Source of the DNA: DATARH01 sp036268075
GTDB lineage: Bacteria; Pseudomonadota; Alphaproteobacteria; ATCC43930; CGMCC-115725
Assembly (NCBI GenBank): GCA_036268075.1
Contig: DATAUV010000077.1
Location: forward strand, 1-64,000
Reading direction: 5' to 3'
DNA length: 64,000 nucleotides
The notes beneath the pieces are model-generated. The model saw only the letters and a list, made by a program, of their open reading frames with translations. It was not told the DNA's origin and did not search any database. Below, in pieces: positions 15,714-24,771 of the stretch (position 1 is the first letter of the stretch; each line of letters starts with the position of its first letter). Made by a program: the position numbers and the translations under genes.

Positions 15714-16190
15714 ATGCAGGGCGATCGCACCGTCATCCAGCACCTGAACGCGGTGCTGAAAAACGAATTGACCGCGATCAACCAGTATTTCCTGCACGCG
15801 CGAATGCTGCGGCACTGGGGTGTCACCAAGCTCGGCGACTATGAATATAAAGAATCGGTCGACGAGATGAAGCACGCCGACCGGCTGATCGACCGCATCC
15901 TCTTTCTCGACGGGCTGCCGAATTTGCAGGATCTCAACAAGCTGCTGATCGGCGAGACCGTGCCCGAGATCCTCGACTGCGACCTGAAGCTTGAACAGGC
16001 GGCGATGCCGCTGTTGCGCGAGGCCGTGGTCCATTGCGAAACCGTGCGTGATTTCGTCAGCCGCGAATTGTTCGAGGCGATCCTCGAAGGCGAGGAAGAG
16101 CACGTCGACTTCCTCGAAACCCAGATCGGGCTGATCGACAAGGTCGGGCTGGAAAACTACATCCAGCTCCAATCGAGCGCCGCGGGGTAG
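15714..16190 (+). CDS. bfr: Bacterioferritin
   Basis: The 158-residue protein is full family length. All ferroxidase residues are at their standard positions: E18, E51, H54, E94, E127 and H130. M52, the haem ligand between subunits, is also present. Twenty-four subunits form the iron-storage shell and oxidise Fe2+ to mineral. GGGAGG before ATG 15714 fixes the start. It is preceded by bfd in the same direction. Confidence 0.96.
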   Translation: MQGDRTVIQHLNAVLKNELTAINQYFLHARMLRHWGVTKLGDYEYKESVDEMKHADRLIDRILFLDGLPNLQDLNKLLIGETVPEILDCDLKLEQAAMPLLREAVVHCETVRDFVSRELFEAILEGEEEHVDFLETQIGLIDKVGLENYIQLQSSAAG

Positions 16191-16213
16191 GCGGCGCGGG
16201 GTAGCGGGCGCTA

Positions 16214-17611
16214 CTATTTCGCCGCCATCAGCTCCGGTTGCGGCTCGCGGAGCGGGGCGACCACCGTCGGGAATTCCAGCACGAACATCGCGCCGCCGTC
16301 GGGGTTGTCGGCCACGCGGATCGTCGCGCCGTGCATCTTGGCGATCTGGGCCACGATCGCGAGGCCGAGCCCGGCGCTGCCGGCGCGCCGGCGGTTGCGG
16401 CGCCAGAACCGGCGGAAAATCTGCTCGCGGTCGGCGACCGGCACGCCGGGCCCGCTATCGCAAACCCGCAGCGTGCCGTCGGGATCGACGGTGATCTCGA
16501 CCGTCGTGCCGGGCGGGGTGTGGGCGAGCGCGTTCTCGACGAGGTTGCGCACGGCGCGGCCGATCATGTCGGCGTGGCCCGGCACCAGCACCGGGTTCGG
16601 GGCGCCCGACACGGCCACGGTCTTGTTCCGCGACAGCGCCAGCGGCGCGATAAAGGCGGCGATCTCCGTCGAGACGGCGACGAGGTCGGCGGTTTGCCCG
16701 GAATCGACCTCAATCGTTTCCAGCTCGGCGATCTCGAGCAGCTGGTTGGCCAGCCGGCTCATGTTCTCGACATCGGCGCGCAGCGACGCGGCGAGCTCGA
16801 TGTCGCCGATCATGTCGATCTGCGTGCGCAGGATCGCCAGCGGCGTGCGCAGCTCATGGGCGGCGTCGGCGGTGAACTCGCGCTGCACGCGGAACCCCTC
16901 TTCGAGCCTGTCGAAGGCGTGGTTGACCGCGAGCACCAGCGGCATCACCTCCTGCGGGAGCCCTTCCTCGGGCAGGCGCAGATCGGTGCGCGACGGGCCG
17001 ATGCGCCCGACCAGCGCCGACGCGGCGACGATCGGCTTGATCGCGCGGCGGATGATCGCGACGTCGATCGCCAGCAGGAGCAGCAGGATCGGCACGGTGA
17101 TCCAGCCGACCCGCGTGAAGAAATCGCTGACGATGTCGTCGATCAAGACGTCGCGATGGGCCAGGTCTTGCGAGACCTCGACCCACAGCTTCTGCCCGGC
17201 GACCTCGAGCGGCATGCTGATGCCGAAAACGTGGACGCCGTCGTACCAGCCCGAAAACGTCGCCGTCTGGTCCATCGCCGGCGGGACGTGGGTGATCGAA
17301 TGCCCGTCGGCGAACGACGACAGCAAGACACGCCCGTCGGAATCGCCGACGGCATACGAGTACCGCGCGTAGTCGGGCGAATAGAGCTCTTCCAGCCGTG
17401 CCGGAAGGTGCATCATGAGGTCGCCGTCCGGTTCCCGGTCGATCAGCGGCACCAGCTCGGCAGCCTGCTCGCGCAGCGCGTTTTCGTGCAGATCGTTGGC
17501 GGCGCGCTGGAGCATCAGATACAGCGCCAGCGGCATGAAGATCGCCGTGACGAAGATCGCGACCAGATGCAGGACGATCGTACGGCCGACGACCGAGCGC
17601 GTGCGGGTCAC
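16214..17611 (-). CDS. Sensor histidine kinase (QseC/TctE-like)
   Basis: The 465-residue protein has an N-terminal membrane helix (~10-34), a periplasmic sensor domain (~35-165), a second helix (TVPILLLLLAIDVAII, ~172-187) and a HAMP-like linker. The dimerisation helix carries H252 in DAAHELRTPLA. The ATPase follows with NLVENALAH (N box), CDSGPGVP (G1) and GSAGLGLAIV (G2). It would phosphorylate the response regulator encoded just upstream. Its GTG start overlaps the regulator stop by 4 bases (GTGA), so the two are translated together. The signal is unknown. Confidence 0.92.
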   Translation of the reverse strand: MTRTRSVVGRTIVLHLVAIFVTAIFMPLALYLMLQRAANDLHENALREQAAELVPLIDREPDGDLMMHLPARLEELYSPDYARYSYAVGDSDGRVLLSSFADGHSITHVPPAMDQTATFSGWYDGVHVFGISMPLEVAGQKLWVEVSQDLAHRDVLIDDIVSDFFTRVGWITVPILLLLLAIDVAIIRRAIKPIVAASALVGRIGPSRTDLRLPEEGLPQEVMPLVLAVNHAFDRLEEGFRVQREFTADAAHELRTPLAILRTQIDMIGDIELAASLRADVENMSRLANQLLEIAELETIEVDSGQTADLVAVSTEIAAFIAPLALSRNKTVAVSGAPNPVLVPGHADMIGRAVRNLVENALAHTPPGTTVEITVDPDGTLRVCDSGPGVPVADREQIFRRFWRRNRRRAGSAGLGLAIVAQIAKMHGATIRVADNPDGGAMFVLEFPTVVAPLREPQPELMAAK

Positions 17612-18285
17612 GCGGCTCCCTCGGCGATCATGTAGCCGACGCCGCGCACGGTATGCACCTGGACCGACGCGCCGATCTCGGCGAGGTGGCGGCGCAGGCG
17701 GTGGACATAGACCTCGACCGCGTTCGACCCGACCTCTTGCGACAGACCATAGAGGCTGCTTTCGAGGAGCGTCTTGGCGACGACCCGGCCGCTGCGGCGC
17801 AGCAGGTGCTCGAGCACCGCGACCTCGCGCGCCGAAAACGCGACCGGCGCCTCGCCGACGAAAACCTGCCGGGCGATCGTGTCGAGCGTGACATTGCCGA
17901 GCCGCAGCGCGAGCCCGAGCAGGTTGCCCGGCCGGCGCAAGAGCGCCTGCAGCCGCGCCACCAGCTCCTCGAGCGCGAACGGCTTGACCAGATAGTCGTC
18001 GGCACCGCTCTGGAGCCCGCTGACGCGGTCCTTGAGGCTGCCGCGCGCGGTCAGAATCAACACCGGGGTGGCGTCGCTGCGCTCGCGCATCCCGGTCAGC
18101 ACTTCGAGCCCATCGGCATCGGGCAATCCCAGATCGAGAATCACCACGTCGCAGCGGCTCGTGCGCAGCGCGGCGGTCGCGTCGGCGGCGGTCGTCAGCA
18201 AGTCGACCGTGAACCCGGACGCGGCGAGGCCTTGCTTCAACAAGGCGGCAAAGCGCTCGTTATCCTCGACCAGCAGCAATCTCAT
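17608..18285 (-). CDS. OmpR-family response regulator
   Basis: The 225-residue protein has a receiver domain with D51 as the phosphorylation site (VVILDLGLPDADGLEV), acidic pocket residues in VEDNE, and K in DDYLVKPFALEE. The C-terminal winged helix ends in EVYVHRLRRHL and VHTVRGVGYMI, typical of OmpR/PhoB DNA binding. It is the first gene of the two-gene unit with the sensor kinase. Target genes are not known. The QseB/TctD branch is the closest by appearance. Confidence 0.93.
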   Translation of the reverse strand: MRLLLVEDNERFAALLKQGLAASGFTVDLLTTAADATAALRTSRCDVVILDLGLPDADGLEVLTGMRERSDATPVLILTARGSLKDRVSGLQSGADDYLVKPFALEELVARLQALLRRPGNLLGLALRLGNVTLDTIARQVFVGEAPVAFSAREVAVLEHLLRRSGRVVAKTLLESSLYGLSQEVGSNAVEVYVHRLRRHLAEIGASVQVHTVRGVGYMIAEGAA

Positions 18286-18347
18286 CCGGTCGCGTCCGAC
18301 GGAGTGATCATCTCGATTGACGATTATAGACGAGACGCCGGCGGATT

Positions 18348-18428
18348 AGGAGCGCGGGCGTCCCGCCCGCATTCTAAATCCTGCCCGTATTCTAAACAAA
18401 GAAATGCGGGCGGGACGCCCGCGCTCCT
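18348..18428. repeat. Palindromic GC hairpin repeat, family C copy 1
   Basis: Arms reading AGGAGCGCGGGCGTCCCGCC and its complement enclose about 30 AT-richer bases. The repeat lies between the anti-sigma stop and the response regulator start. Other copies are at 24125-24179 and 59094-59151, with a half-site next to 29400. It probably acts as a terminator here. Confidence 0.88.
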
Positions 18429-18436
18429 GTGGCGGC

Positions 18437-19345
18437 TCAGATCGCGTCGAGCTGCCAGGCGACGTCGTTGGCGATGCCCCACAGATAGCCGATATCGGCC
18501 TGGCCGACGAGGGCGTAGGCGCGGCCCTGGTGGCGCCAGTAGAGCAGGTTCACGTCCTGGCGGTGGTCGAAGGTCGGCTGGCTGTCGGTCTGTTTCGACG
18601 AGCCGATGATCAGCGTCAGCGGACCGATCGCCTTGTTGTCGGTCGTGTAGATGAGCTGCGCCGCCGGGCGGCCCTCCTCGACGACAAGCCGGGCGCCGCG
18701 GAAATTGAGGCCCCACGGCTTGAGGTTGGGCAGGCGCACCTGCTGCGGCAGGTCCTGGCTGATCTTTTGCAGCGCCTCCTTCGGGTCGCCGGTCGAGGGC
18801 ACGTCGACAAACGCATTGTCGCCGGCGGCGACGGCCAGCTTGTAGTAGCCGGCGGCGTTGTTGAGCCAGTCGTTGGTCGCGGCATTGGCGGCCGAGACCT
18901 GCGGGCTCGGGCCGGAGGCGACCAGCGCCGGGATGCCGTAATATCCGCCCGCGCCGCCGATCACGACGCCGAACAACAGCGCCGCGGCGGCGGCCGTCGG
19001 TCCCCATCGGCGGAACGCCGCCGCCGCCGGGCGCTGCGGCGGCTGGGCAAAGGGGATGATCTCGGCCTCTTGCGGCGTCTCTTCCGGCGTCTCTTCCGGC
19101 GTCTCTTCCGATTGGGACAGCGGCGCCGAAGCGCCCCGCGCCGCCGCGACCAGCCGCGCGGGCATTTCCTCGTTGAGAATCTCGGCAAAGGCGCTGCGCA
19201 CCAGGCTCGCTGAGGCGGCCAGCGCCATCAGCCGGTCGCGCGCCGCCGCATCGGCCTCGAGCCAGGAATCGATGTCCTGGCGGCCGATATCGTCGAGCTC
19301 GCCGTCGAGATAGGCGACAAGCGCCTCGTCACTGTGCATCAGCAT
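18437..19345 (-). CDS. Membrane anti-sigma factor
   Basis: The 302-residue protein starts with an anti-sigma-like helical domain (EALVAYLDGELDDIGRQDIDSWLEAD) that lacks the zinc-binding HxxxCxxC. A low-complexity Glu/Thr/Pro stretch (EETPEETPEETP) precedes one membrane helix (AAAALLFGVVIGGAGGYYG, ~118-140). The rest is periplasmic. It should hold the adjacent ECF sigma factor at the membrane until a signal releases it. The start overlaps the sigma gene by 7 bases. A nearby ATG at 19336 is an alternative start. Confidence 0.85.
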   Translation of the reverse strand: MLMHSDEALVAYLDGELDDIGRQDIDSWLEADAAARDRLMALAASASLVRSAFAEILNEEMPARLVAAARGASAPLSQSEETPEETPEETPQEAEIIPFAQPPQRPAAAAFRRWGPTAAAAALLFGVVIGGAGGYYGIPALVASGPSPQVSAANAATNDWLNNAAGYYKLAVAAGDNAFVDVPSTGDPKEALQKISQDLPQQVRLPNLKPWGLNFRGARLVVEEGRPAAQLIYTTDNKAIGPLTLIIGSSKQTDSQPTFDHRQDVNLLYWRHQGRAYALVGQADIGYLWGIANDVAWQLDAI

Positions 19346-19911
19346 CCCCGCGTACTCCCGCCGGGAACGGTGTCGAGCTGCTGCTGCAAGGCGATGCGGG
19401 CACGGGCGAGCCGGCTCATGATCGTGCCCATCGGCACGCCGACCACCTCCGCCGCCTCCCTGTAGCTGAGCCCCTCCACCGTCACCAGCATCAGCGTCGT
19501 GCGCTGGTCGGGCGGCAGGCGGTCGACCGCCCGGCGCACCTCCGCCAAGGCGAGCCGCGCCTCGGCCCGCCGCACCGACTCGTTCGATCCCATCCGCTCG
19601 TCGGCGATCTCACCATCCTCCTTGCGGACCTCGCGGGCCCTGAGCTGGTCGATCCAGATCGTCTGCACGATGCGGAACATCCAGCTATCGAACCGCGTGC
19701 CCTCCTGAAATTGATGCTCCCGTGCTAGCGCGCGCTCGCATGCCGCCTGGACGAGATCGTCCGCTTCGGTCACCGACCGCGACAGGCCGCGGGCAAAGCG
19801 GCGCAGCCGGGGCAGGACCTGAACCAGCCGATCGCCAAACCGCGTGCCGACCGGATCGGTCTGCGCGACCCGGCGAACCGGCGGCTCAGCAAACTCCAAG
19901 CGTTCCGACAA
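19339..19911 (-). CDS. ECF-type RNA polymerase sigma factor
   Basis: A 190-residue sigma70 protein with region 2 (EADDLVQAACERALA, FDSWMFRIVQTIWIDQLRAR) and region 4 (LPPDQRTTLMLVTVEGLSYREAAEV, GTIMSRLARARIAL). It lacks region 3, as expected for ECF sigmas. TTG 19911 is the likely start because AGGAG lies five bases upstream. The anti-sigma gene follows with overlap, so control is by release from that protein. I cannot name the regulon and saw no clear EcfG-type promoter upstream. Confidence 0.92.
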   Translation of the reverse strand: MSERLEFAEPPVRRVAQTDPVGTRFGDRLVQVLPRLRRFARGLSRSVTEADDLVQAACERALAREHQFQEGTRFDSWMFRIVQTIWIDQLRAREVRKEDGEIADERMGSNESVRRAEARLALAEVRRAVDRLPPDQRTTLMLVTVEGLSYREAAEVVGVPMGTIMSRLARARIALQQQLDTVPGGSTRGC

Positions 19912-20136
19912 CGCGGCTCCTCATGATTTATTCCCGGAAACGAGCTTCCGGATAGGGTCGCCGGCCCGGCCGTACATACTGCGATCAAGCGGGCGACTTT
20001 ATCACGCCGGCAAATTGTGGCGAAAGCACAGGCGCGCATCGCCGCACTGCACGGGTTCGCTCTTCACAAAACGCCCGACGGGGGGCATTGTCGCCGCGCT
20101 TTCGCAACAACACGGCGAGCGGGAATCGGTCGTGCG

Positions 20137-21312
20137 ATGAAGGTCGCCATCGTCAAGGAACGACGCGCGCACGAACGCCGCGTCGCGGCGACGCCGGATA
20201 CGGTCAAGCAGATGATCGCGCTGGGGCTCGGCGTGTCGGTGGAAGCCGGCGCGGGGGCCGAGGCCGGCTTTCTCGACGCCGCCTATGAGGCCGCCGGCGC
20301 CGGCATCGCCGCCGACGAGGCCGCGGCGCTCGGCGACGCCGACCTGGTGCTCAAGGTCCAGCGCCCGGCGGAGGGCGAGATCGGCCAGCTCAAAAAGGGC
20401 GCGGTGCTGATCGGCCTGTTGGCGCCGACGCAGAACAAGGCCGAAATCGAGGCCTATGCCGCGGCCGGGGTGAACGCGTTCGCCCTTGAGCTGGTGCCGC
20501 GCATCACCCGCGCGCAGACGATGGACGTGCTGTCGTCGCAGGCGAACCTCGCGGGATACAAGGCCGTCGTCGACGCCGCGGGCGAATTCGGCCGCGCCTT
20601 TCCGATGATGATGACCGCCGCCGGTACGATCAAGGCGGCGCGAGTCCTGATCATGGGGGCCGGGGTCGCCGGGCTGCAGGCGATCGCGACGGCCAGGCGG
20701 CTGGGCGCGATCGTGTCGGCGACAGACGTCCGCGCCGCCGCCAAGGAGCAGGTCGAAAGCCTCGGCGCGACGTTCCTCACCGTCGACGAGGAGGCCGCGA
20801 AAAGCGCCGAGACCGCCGGCGGCTACGCCCGCGAGATGGGCGAGGATTACCAGCGCCGCCAGCGCGAGAAGGTCACCGAGGCGCTGAAGCGTACCGACAT
20901 CGTGATCTGCACCGCGCTCATCCCCGGCCGCCAGGCGCCGATCCTCCTCACCGCCGATATGGTCGCGGCGATGGCGCCGGGATCGGTGGTGATCGATCTG
21001 GCGGTCGAGGCGGGCGGCAATGTCGAGGGCAGCCAGGCGGGGTCGATCGTGACCACCGCGAACGGCGTCAGGATCATCGGGCACCAGAACATGCCCTCGC
21101 GGATCGCGGTCGACGCCAGCATGCTCTATGCGCGCAACATGATGGCCTTCGTGCACCTCCTCTTCGACCAGGAAAAGCAGTTCCGGGTCGACCGGTCGGA
21201 CGAGATCATCAAGGCGACGCTGTTGACGATGGACGGCGCGATCGTCAACCCGGCGCTACTGCCGCCGCCCGAACCCGCTGCCGCCGCCCCAGCCGAGCTA
21301 AAGACGAGCTGA
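20137..21312 (+). CDS. pntAA: NAD(P) transhydrogenase, NAD-binding subunit alpha 1
   Basis: The 391-residue protein is the soluble domain I that binds NAD(H): KVAIVKERRAHERRVA at the start, RITRAQTMDVLSSQANLAGY, MGAGVAGLQAIATARRLG as the dinucleotide fold, and TALIPGRQAPILLT. The complex couples hydride transfer between NADH and NADP+ to proton movement across the membrane. ATG 20137 gives the family N-terminus; an upstream extension to 20017 has no homology. pntAB and pntB follow closely. Splitting alpha into two genes is typical of alphaproteobacteria such as Rhodospirillum rubrum. Confidence 0.95.
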   Translation: MKVAIVKERRAHERRVAATPDTVKQMIALGLGVSVEAGAGAEAGFLDAAYEAAGAGIAADEAAALGDADLVLKVQRPAEGEIGQLKKGAVLIGLLAPTQNKAEIEAYAAAGVNAFALELVPRITRAQTMDVLSSQANLAGYKAVVDAAGEFGRAFPMMMTAAGTIKAARVLIMGAGVAGLQAIATARRLGAIVSATDVRAAAKEQVESLGATFLTVDEEAAKSAETAGGYAREMGEDYQRRQREKVTEALKRTDIVICTALIPGRQAPILLTADMVAAMAPGSVVIDLAVEAGGNVEGSQAGSIVTTANGVRIIGHQNMPSRIAVDASMLYARNMMAFVHLLFDQEKQFRVDRSDEIIKATLLTMDGAIVNPALLPPPEPAAAAPAELKTS

Positions 21313-21323
21313 CCGGAGCCCCG

Positions 21324-21734
21324 ATGGCCGACCCAACCTCCTACGCCCAGCAAGCCGCCGAGCTCGCCGGCAATTCCCAGCTTCTCACCAACCAGCTCCA
21401 CGACCTGGCGCAGTCGCTGGCGCTTGCGGGCCAGCAGCAGGTGGCGCACGGCGCGACGCCGTTTGTGTTCGAGCTGACCGTGTTCGTTCTCGCGTGCTTT
21501 GTGGGCTATTACGTCGTCTGGCGGGTGACGCCGGCGCTGCATTCGCCGCTGATGAGCGTCACCAACGCGATATCGAGCGTCATCATCGTCGGCGCGCTGA
21601 TCGCGGCGGGGCCGACCGGAATCAGCTTTGCGAAGATCATGGGTTTCGTCGCCGTGACCCTGGCCGCGGTCAACATCTTTGGCGGGTTCATCGTCACGCA
21701 GCGGATGCTGCAGATGTTCCAGCGCAAGAAATAA
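21324..21734 (+). CDS. pntAB: NAD(P) transhydrogenase membrane subunit alpha 2
   Basis: A 136-residue membrane protein. An amphipathic N-terminus is followed by three or four hydrophobic helices (FELTVFVLACFVGYYVVW, SSVIIVGALIAAGP, VAVTLAAVNIFGGFIV), ending QRMLQMFQRKK at the cytosolic side. It forms part of domain II, the proton channel. It begins 11 bases after pntAA and ends 11 bases before the pntB start. Confidence 0.95.
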   Translation: MADPTSYAQQAAELAGNSQLLTNQLHDLAQSLALAGQQQVAHGATPFVFELTVFVLACFVGYYVVWRVTPALHSPLMSVTNAISSVIIVGALIAAGPTGISFAKIMGFVAVTLAAVNIFGGFIVTQRMLQMFQRKK

Positions 21735-21745
21735 GCGGGGTCGCG

Positions 21746-23140
21746 GTGAGCGAAAGCCTGTCGGCGCTCCTGTATCTGGTCGCCTCGATCTGCTTCATCA
21801 TGGCGCTCAAAGGGCTGTCGTCGCCCGATACGGCGCGGCACGGCAATTATTTCGGCATCGCCGGGATGGTGATCGCGATCCTCACCACGCTGGCGACGCC
21901 GGGTGTGGTGAGCTATTGGCTGATCATCGCCGGGCTGCTGATCGGCGGCGCGATCGGCACCTATACCGCGCGCCAGATCCAGATGACGGCGCTGCCGCAG
22001 CTCGTCGCGGCGTTCCACAGCCTCGTCGGCCTCGCCGCCGTCTGCGTCGCCTGCGCCGCCTTTGCCGCGCCGCAAGCCTACGGCATCGGCGTCCGCGGCT
22101 CGATCCACCCGGCGAGCCTCATAGAGATGGGGATCGGCCTCACGATCGGCGCGATCACCTTTACCGGCTCGATCGTCGCGTTCGCGAAATTGCAGGGGCT
22201 CGTGTCGGGCCGGCCTCTCGTATTCCCCGGCCAGCACATCCTCAACGCCGCGCTCGGCGCCGCGATCATCCTGTTGATCGTGCTGTTCTGCATCAGCGAG
22301 TCGCCGGTGGTCTTCTGGCTGCTGGTCGCGCTGGCGCTCGCGTTCGGGTTCCTGTTGATCCTGCCGATCGGCGGCGCCGACATGCCGGTCGTGATCTCGA
22401 TGCTGAACTCGTACTCGGGCTGGGCGGCCTGCGGCATCGGGTTCACGCTGTCGAACAGCCTCCTCATCATCACCGGCGCGCTCGTCGGCTCGTCGGGCGC
22501 GATCCTCAGCTACATCATGTGCAAGGGGATGAACCGCTCGATCTTCAACGTGATCCTGGGCGGGTTCGGCGGCGAAAGCGTGGCGGCGGCGGCGACCGGC
22601 GGGAGCGGCGACAAGCTGGTCAAATCGGGCAGCGCCGAGGATGCCGCGTTCATCCTCAAGAACGCCGGCTCGGTCATCGTCGTGCCGGGTTACGGCATGG
22701 CCGTCGCCCAGGCCCAGCACGCGCTGCGCGAGATGGCCGACCTCCTCATCAAGGACGGGGTCAACGTGCGCTATGCGATCCACCCGGTCGCGGGCCGGAT
22801 GCCGGGGCACATGAACGTCCTCCTCGCCGAGGCCAACGTGCCGTATGACGAGGTCCTGGAGCTCGACGAGATCAACCGCGATTTCCCGTCGACCGACGTG
22901 GCCTTTGTGATCGGCGCCAACGACGTTACCAATCCGGCCGCAAAGACCGACCGCGCCTCGCCGATCTACGGCATGCCGATCCTCGATGTCGAGCGCGCGA
23001 AGACGGTGCTGTTCGTCAAGCGCTCGATGGCATCGGGTTACGCCGGCGTCGAGAACGAGCTGTTCTACCGCGATAACACGATGATGCTGTTCGGCGACGC
23101 CAAGAAGATGTGCGAGGAGATCGTCAAGTCGCTGGAGTAG
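21746..23140 (+). CDS. pntB: NAD(P) transhydrogenase subunit beta
   Basis: The 464-residue protein has nine or so membrane helices (residues ~1-265), then domain III that binds NADP(H): VIVVPGYGMAVAQAQHA, IHPVAGRMPGHMNVLLAEA, VAFVIGANDVTNPAA and VKRSMASGYAGVENELFY. The start is GTG 21746 (VSESLSALLYLVAS), which gives the normal family length; the open frame continues upstream inside pntAB but carries no homology there. GGGG precedes the start. Confidence 0.95.
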   Translation: MSESLSALLYLVASICFIMALKGLSSPDTARHGNYFGIAGMVIAILTTLATPGVVSYWLIIAGLLIGGAIGTYTARQIQMTALPQLVAAFHSLVGLAAVCVACAAFAAPQAYGIGVRGSIHPASLIEMGIGLTIGAITFTGSIVAFAKLQGLVSGRPLVFPGQHILNAALGAAIILLIVLFCISESPVVFWLLVALALAFGFLLILPIGGADMPVVISMLNSYSGWAACGIGFTLSNSLLIITGALVGSSGAILSYIMCKGMNRSIFNVILGGFGGESVAAAATGGSGDKLVKSGSAEDAAFILKNAGSVIVVPGYGMAVAQAQHALREMADLLIKDGVNVRYAIHPVAGRMPGHMNVLLAEANVPYDEVLELDEINRDFPSTDVAFVIGANDVTNPAAKTDRASPIYGMPILDVERAKTVLFVKRSMASGYAGVENELFYRDNTMMLFGDAKKMCEEIVKSLE

Positions 23141-23153
23141 GCAGGGTGGTGGG

Positions 23154-24119
23154 ATGAGGCGGCGCGTTGTTGCGGCACTTCTGATATCAAGCGTGGCGCT
23201 GTTCGCGACCCGGGCGGTCGCCGCCGAGAAAGTCAAAATCGGCTTTCTGAGCTGGTTTCCTCCGGCGATGAACGTGGATTTGGGCCATTTCCGCGAGGGG
23301 ATGGAGCAGTTCGGCCGCGTCGAAGGACGGGACTACACGGTCGAATCCTATTTTGCCGGCGGCGATCCGGCGCTCGCCCGAACCGCCGCCGAGAAGCTCG
23401 TGCGTGAGCCGGTCGACATCCTCGTCGTCGAGGCGACCCCGGCCGTTCACATCGCCAAGAAGGCGACCGGGACCATCCCGATCGTCATGGAGACCGCCAA
23501 CGCGGTGGCGACGGGGCTCGTGCAAAGCCTGGCGCATCCCGGCGGCAATATCACCGGCGTCTCGCTGCTGATGACGGATCTGGCGGGGAAGCGGCTGAGC
23601 CTTTTGCGCGAGATGAGGCCGAGCCTGTCGGCCGTCGCGTTCCTCGGCTCGACCCGGGACCCGAACGCGCAGACCTTCGTGCGGGAGACCCAGGATGCGG
23701 CAAAGCAGCTCGGCATCCGGCTGTCGGTGCGGCTGGTCGACGGCCCCGAGACGATCGACCAGGCCACCTTCGACGCGATGAATAAGGAGGGGGATGAAGC
23801 CGTCATCGTCCAGCCGATCTTCACCGGATACCAGGACAAGATCGTTCCGCTCGCGACCAAGGCCGGGTTGCCCACCGTATCGGACTGGGCCGTCTTCGCG
23901 GATGCCGGGGCGCTGTTTTCGTATGGCGCCAGCCAAGGCGCCCTGGTCAAGCGGCTGGGCTATTACGTCGACCGCATCCTCAAGGGCGCGAAGCCGGGCG
24001 ATCTGCCCATCGAACAGCCTGAGCAGTTCGAATTCGTCATCAACGCGCGCACCGCCGCCAGGCTCGGGTGGACGATCCCGCGGGTGATGAAGCTAAGGGC
24101 TGATCGGGTGATAGAGTGA
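23154..24119 (+). CDS. ABC transporter substrate-binding protein (TrpX-like)
   Basis: The 321-residue protein has a signal peptide (VVAALLISSVALFATRAVAA, cleavage near 24) and the ABC_sub_bind fold: KIGFLSWFPP, FREGMEQFG, ILVVEATPAVHIAKKAT, IPIVMETA and HPGGNITGVSLL. Such proteins deliver tryptophan/tyrosine-like or other small ligands to an ABC permease. No permease or ATPase gene is next to it, so it stands alone as many paralogues do in soil alphaproteobacteria. It starts 13 bases after pntB but probably is not functionally linked. Confidence 0.85.
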   Translation: MRRRVVAALLISSVALFATRAVAAEKVKIGFLSWFPPAMNVDLGHFREGMEQFGRVEGRDYTVESYFAGGDPALARTAAEKLVREPVDILVVEATPAVHIAKKATGTIPIVMETANAVATGLVQSLAHPGGNITGVSLLMTDLAGKRLSLLREMRPSLSAVAFLGSTRDPNAQTFVRETQDAAKQLGIRLSVRLVDGPETIDQATFDAMNKEGDEAVIVQPIFTGYQDKIVPLATKAGLPTVSDWAVFADAGALFSYGASQGALVKRLGYYVDRILKGAKPGDLPIEQPEQFEFVINARTAARLGWTIPRVMKLRADRVIE

Positions 24120-24124
24120 ATACT

Positions 24125-24179
24125 GGACCGCGGGCGTCTCGCCCGCTCTTATAAATGCGGGCGAGACGCCCACGGGTCC
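24125..24179. terminator. GC hairpin between convergent genes (family C repeat copy)
   Basis: Arms GGACCGCGGGCGTCTCGCCC and its near-complement surround CTCTTATAAAT. The hairpin sits between convergent genes 5 and 10 bases away, so it can end transcription from both sides. The arm cores GCGGGCGTCTCGCCCGC match the repeat at 18348 with a two-base change kept on both arms. Confidence 0.75.
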
Positions 24180-24189
24180 GGATTTTTCG

Positions 24190-24381
24190 CTAGATAAATG
24201 CCTTGATCACAAGCGAAGCAACACCGGCCACGACCACGCCGACCATCCACTTGATCACCGCGAGATCGGCTTCGATCTTGGCGAACCGGCTCTCGTAGCC
24301 CGCCAATTCCTCTGCGGCCGCGCGAGCCTTCTCTTCCGGTGACCCGGCGGCGACCAGGGCGTCATCGGTTCGGGAGAGCAT
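24190..24381 (-). CDS. Small coiled-coil protein with C-terminal membrane anchor
   Basis: The protein has 63 residues from ATG 24381 (an in-frame start at 24411 would add ten). A charged helical segment (EEKARAAAEELAGYESRFAK) is followed by a single hydrophobic tail helix (MVGVVVAGVASLVIKAFI) reaching the C-terminus. The layout resembles XhlA/DUF1640-type tail-anchored proteins, with the coil in the cytoplasm. The function is unknown. Confidence 0.6.
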   Translation of the reverse strand: MLSRTDDALVAAGSPEEKARAAAEELAGYESRFAKIEADLAVIKWMVGVVVAGVASLVIKAFI

Positions 24382-24474
24382 TATACCGCCACCGTCTGGC
24401 CTCCTCGGCAACCCGCAGGTAGGATACCGGGAGGCGGTGTCGGAGATGCAATCGCCTCAAACGATTGCGCGCTC

Positions 24475-24678
24475 CTAGTACCCCTCGCGCTCCATGCGCT
24501 TGCGCAGGAGCTTGCGGTAGCGGCGCACGGCCTCGGCTTTTTCGCGGGCGCGGCGCTCGGAGGGTTTTTCGTAGTTGCGGCGCAGCTTCATTTCCCGAAA
24601 CACGCCCTCGCGCTGCATTTTCTTCTTCAGGGCCCTGAGGGCCTGATCGACGTTGTTGTCGCGAACGAGGACTTGCAC
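24475..24678 (-). CDS. rpsU: 30S ribosomal protein S21
   Basis: The 67-residue protein is clearly S21: VQVLVRDNNVDQALRALKKK, REGVFREMKLRRNYEKPSERR and a very basic C-terminus (RRYRKLLRKRM). S21 helps base pairing of mRNA with 16S rRNA on the small subunit. GTG 24678 gives the family start and has GGAG about ten bases upstream; a longer frame to 24696 adds only MRRSVT. It is divergent from def. Confidence 0.95.
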   Translation of the reverse strand: MQVLVRDNNVDQALRALKKKMQREGVFREMKLRRNYEKPSERRAREKAEAVRRYRKLLRKRMEREGY

Positions 24679-24771
24679 GGTGACGCTTCTCCGCAATCTG
24701 GTCGGCAGGGGCTGACCCTAGCAGTTCCGCCCGCCGTTGTGAAGCCGGGCGCCGCGCCTCATATTGAGCCC

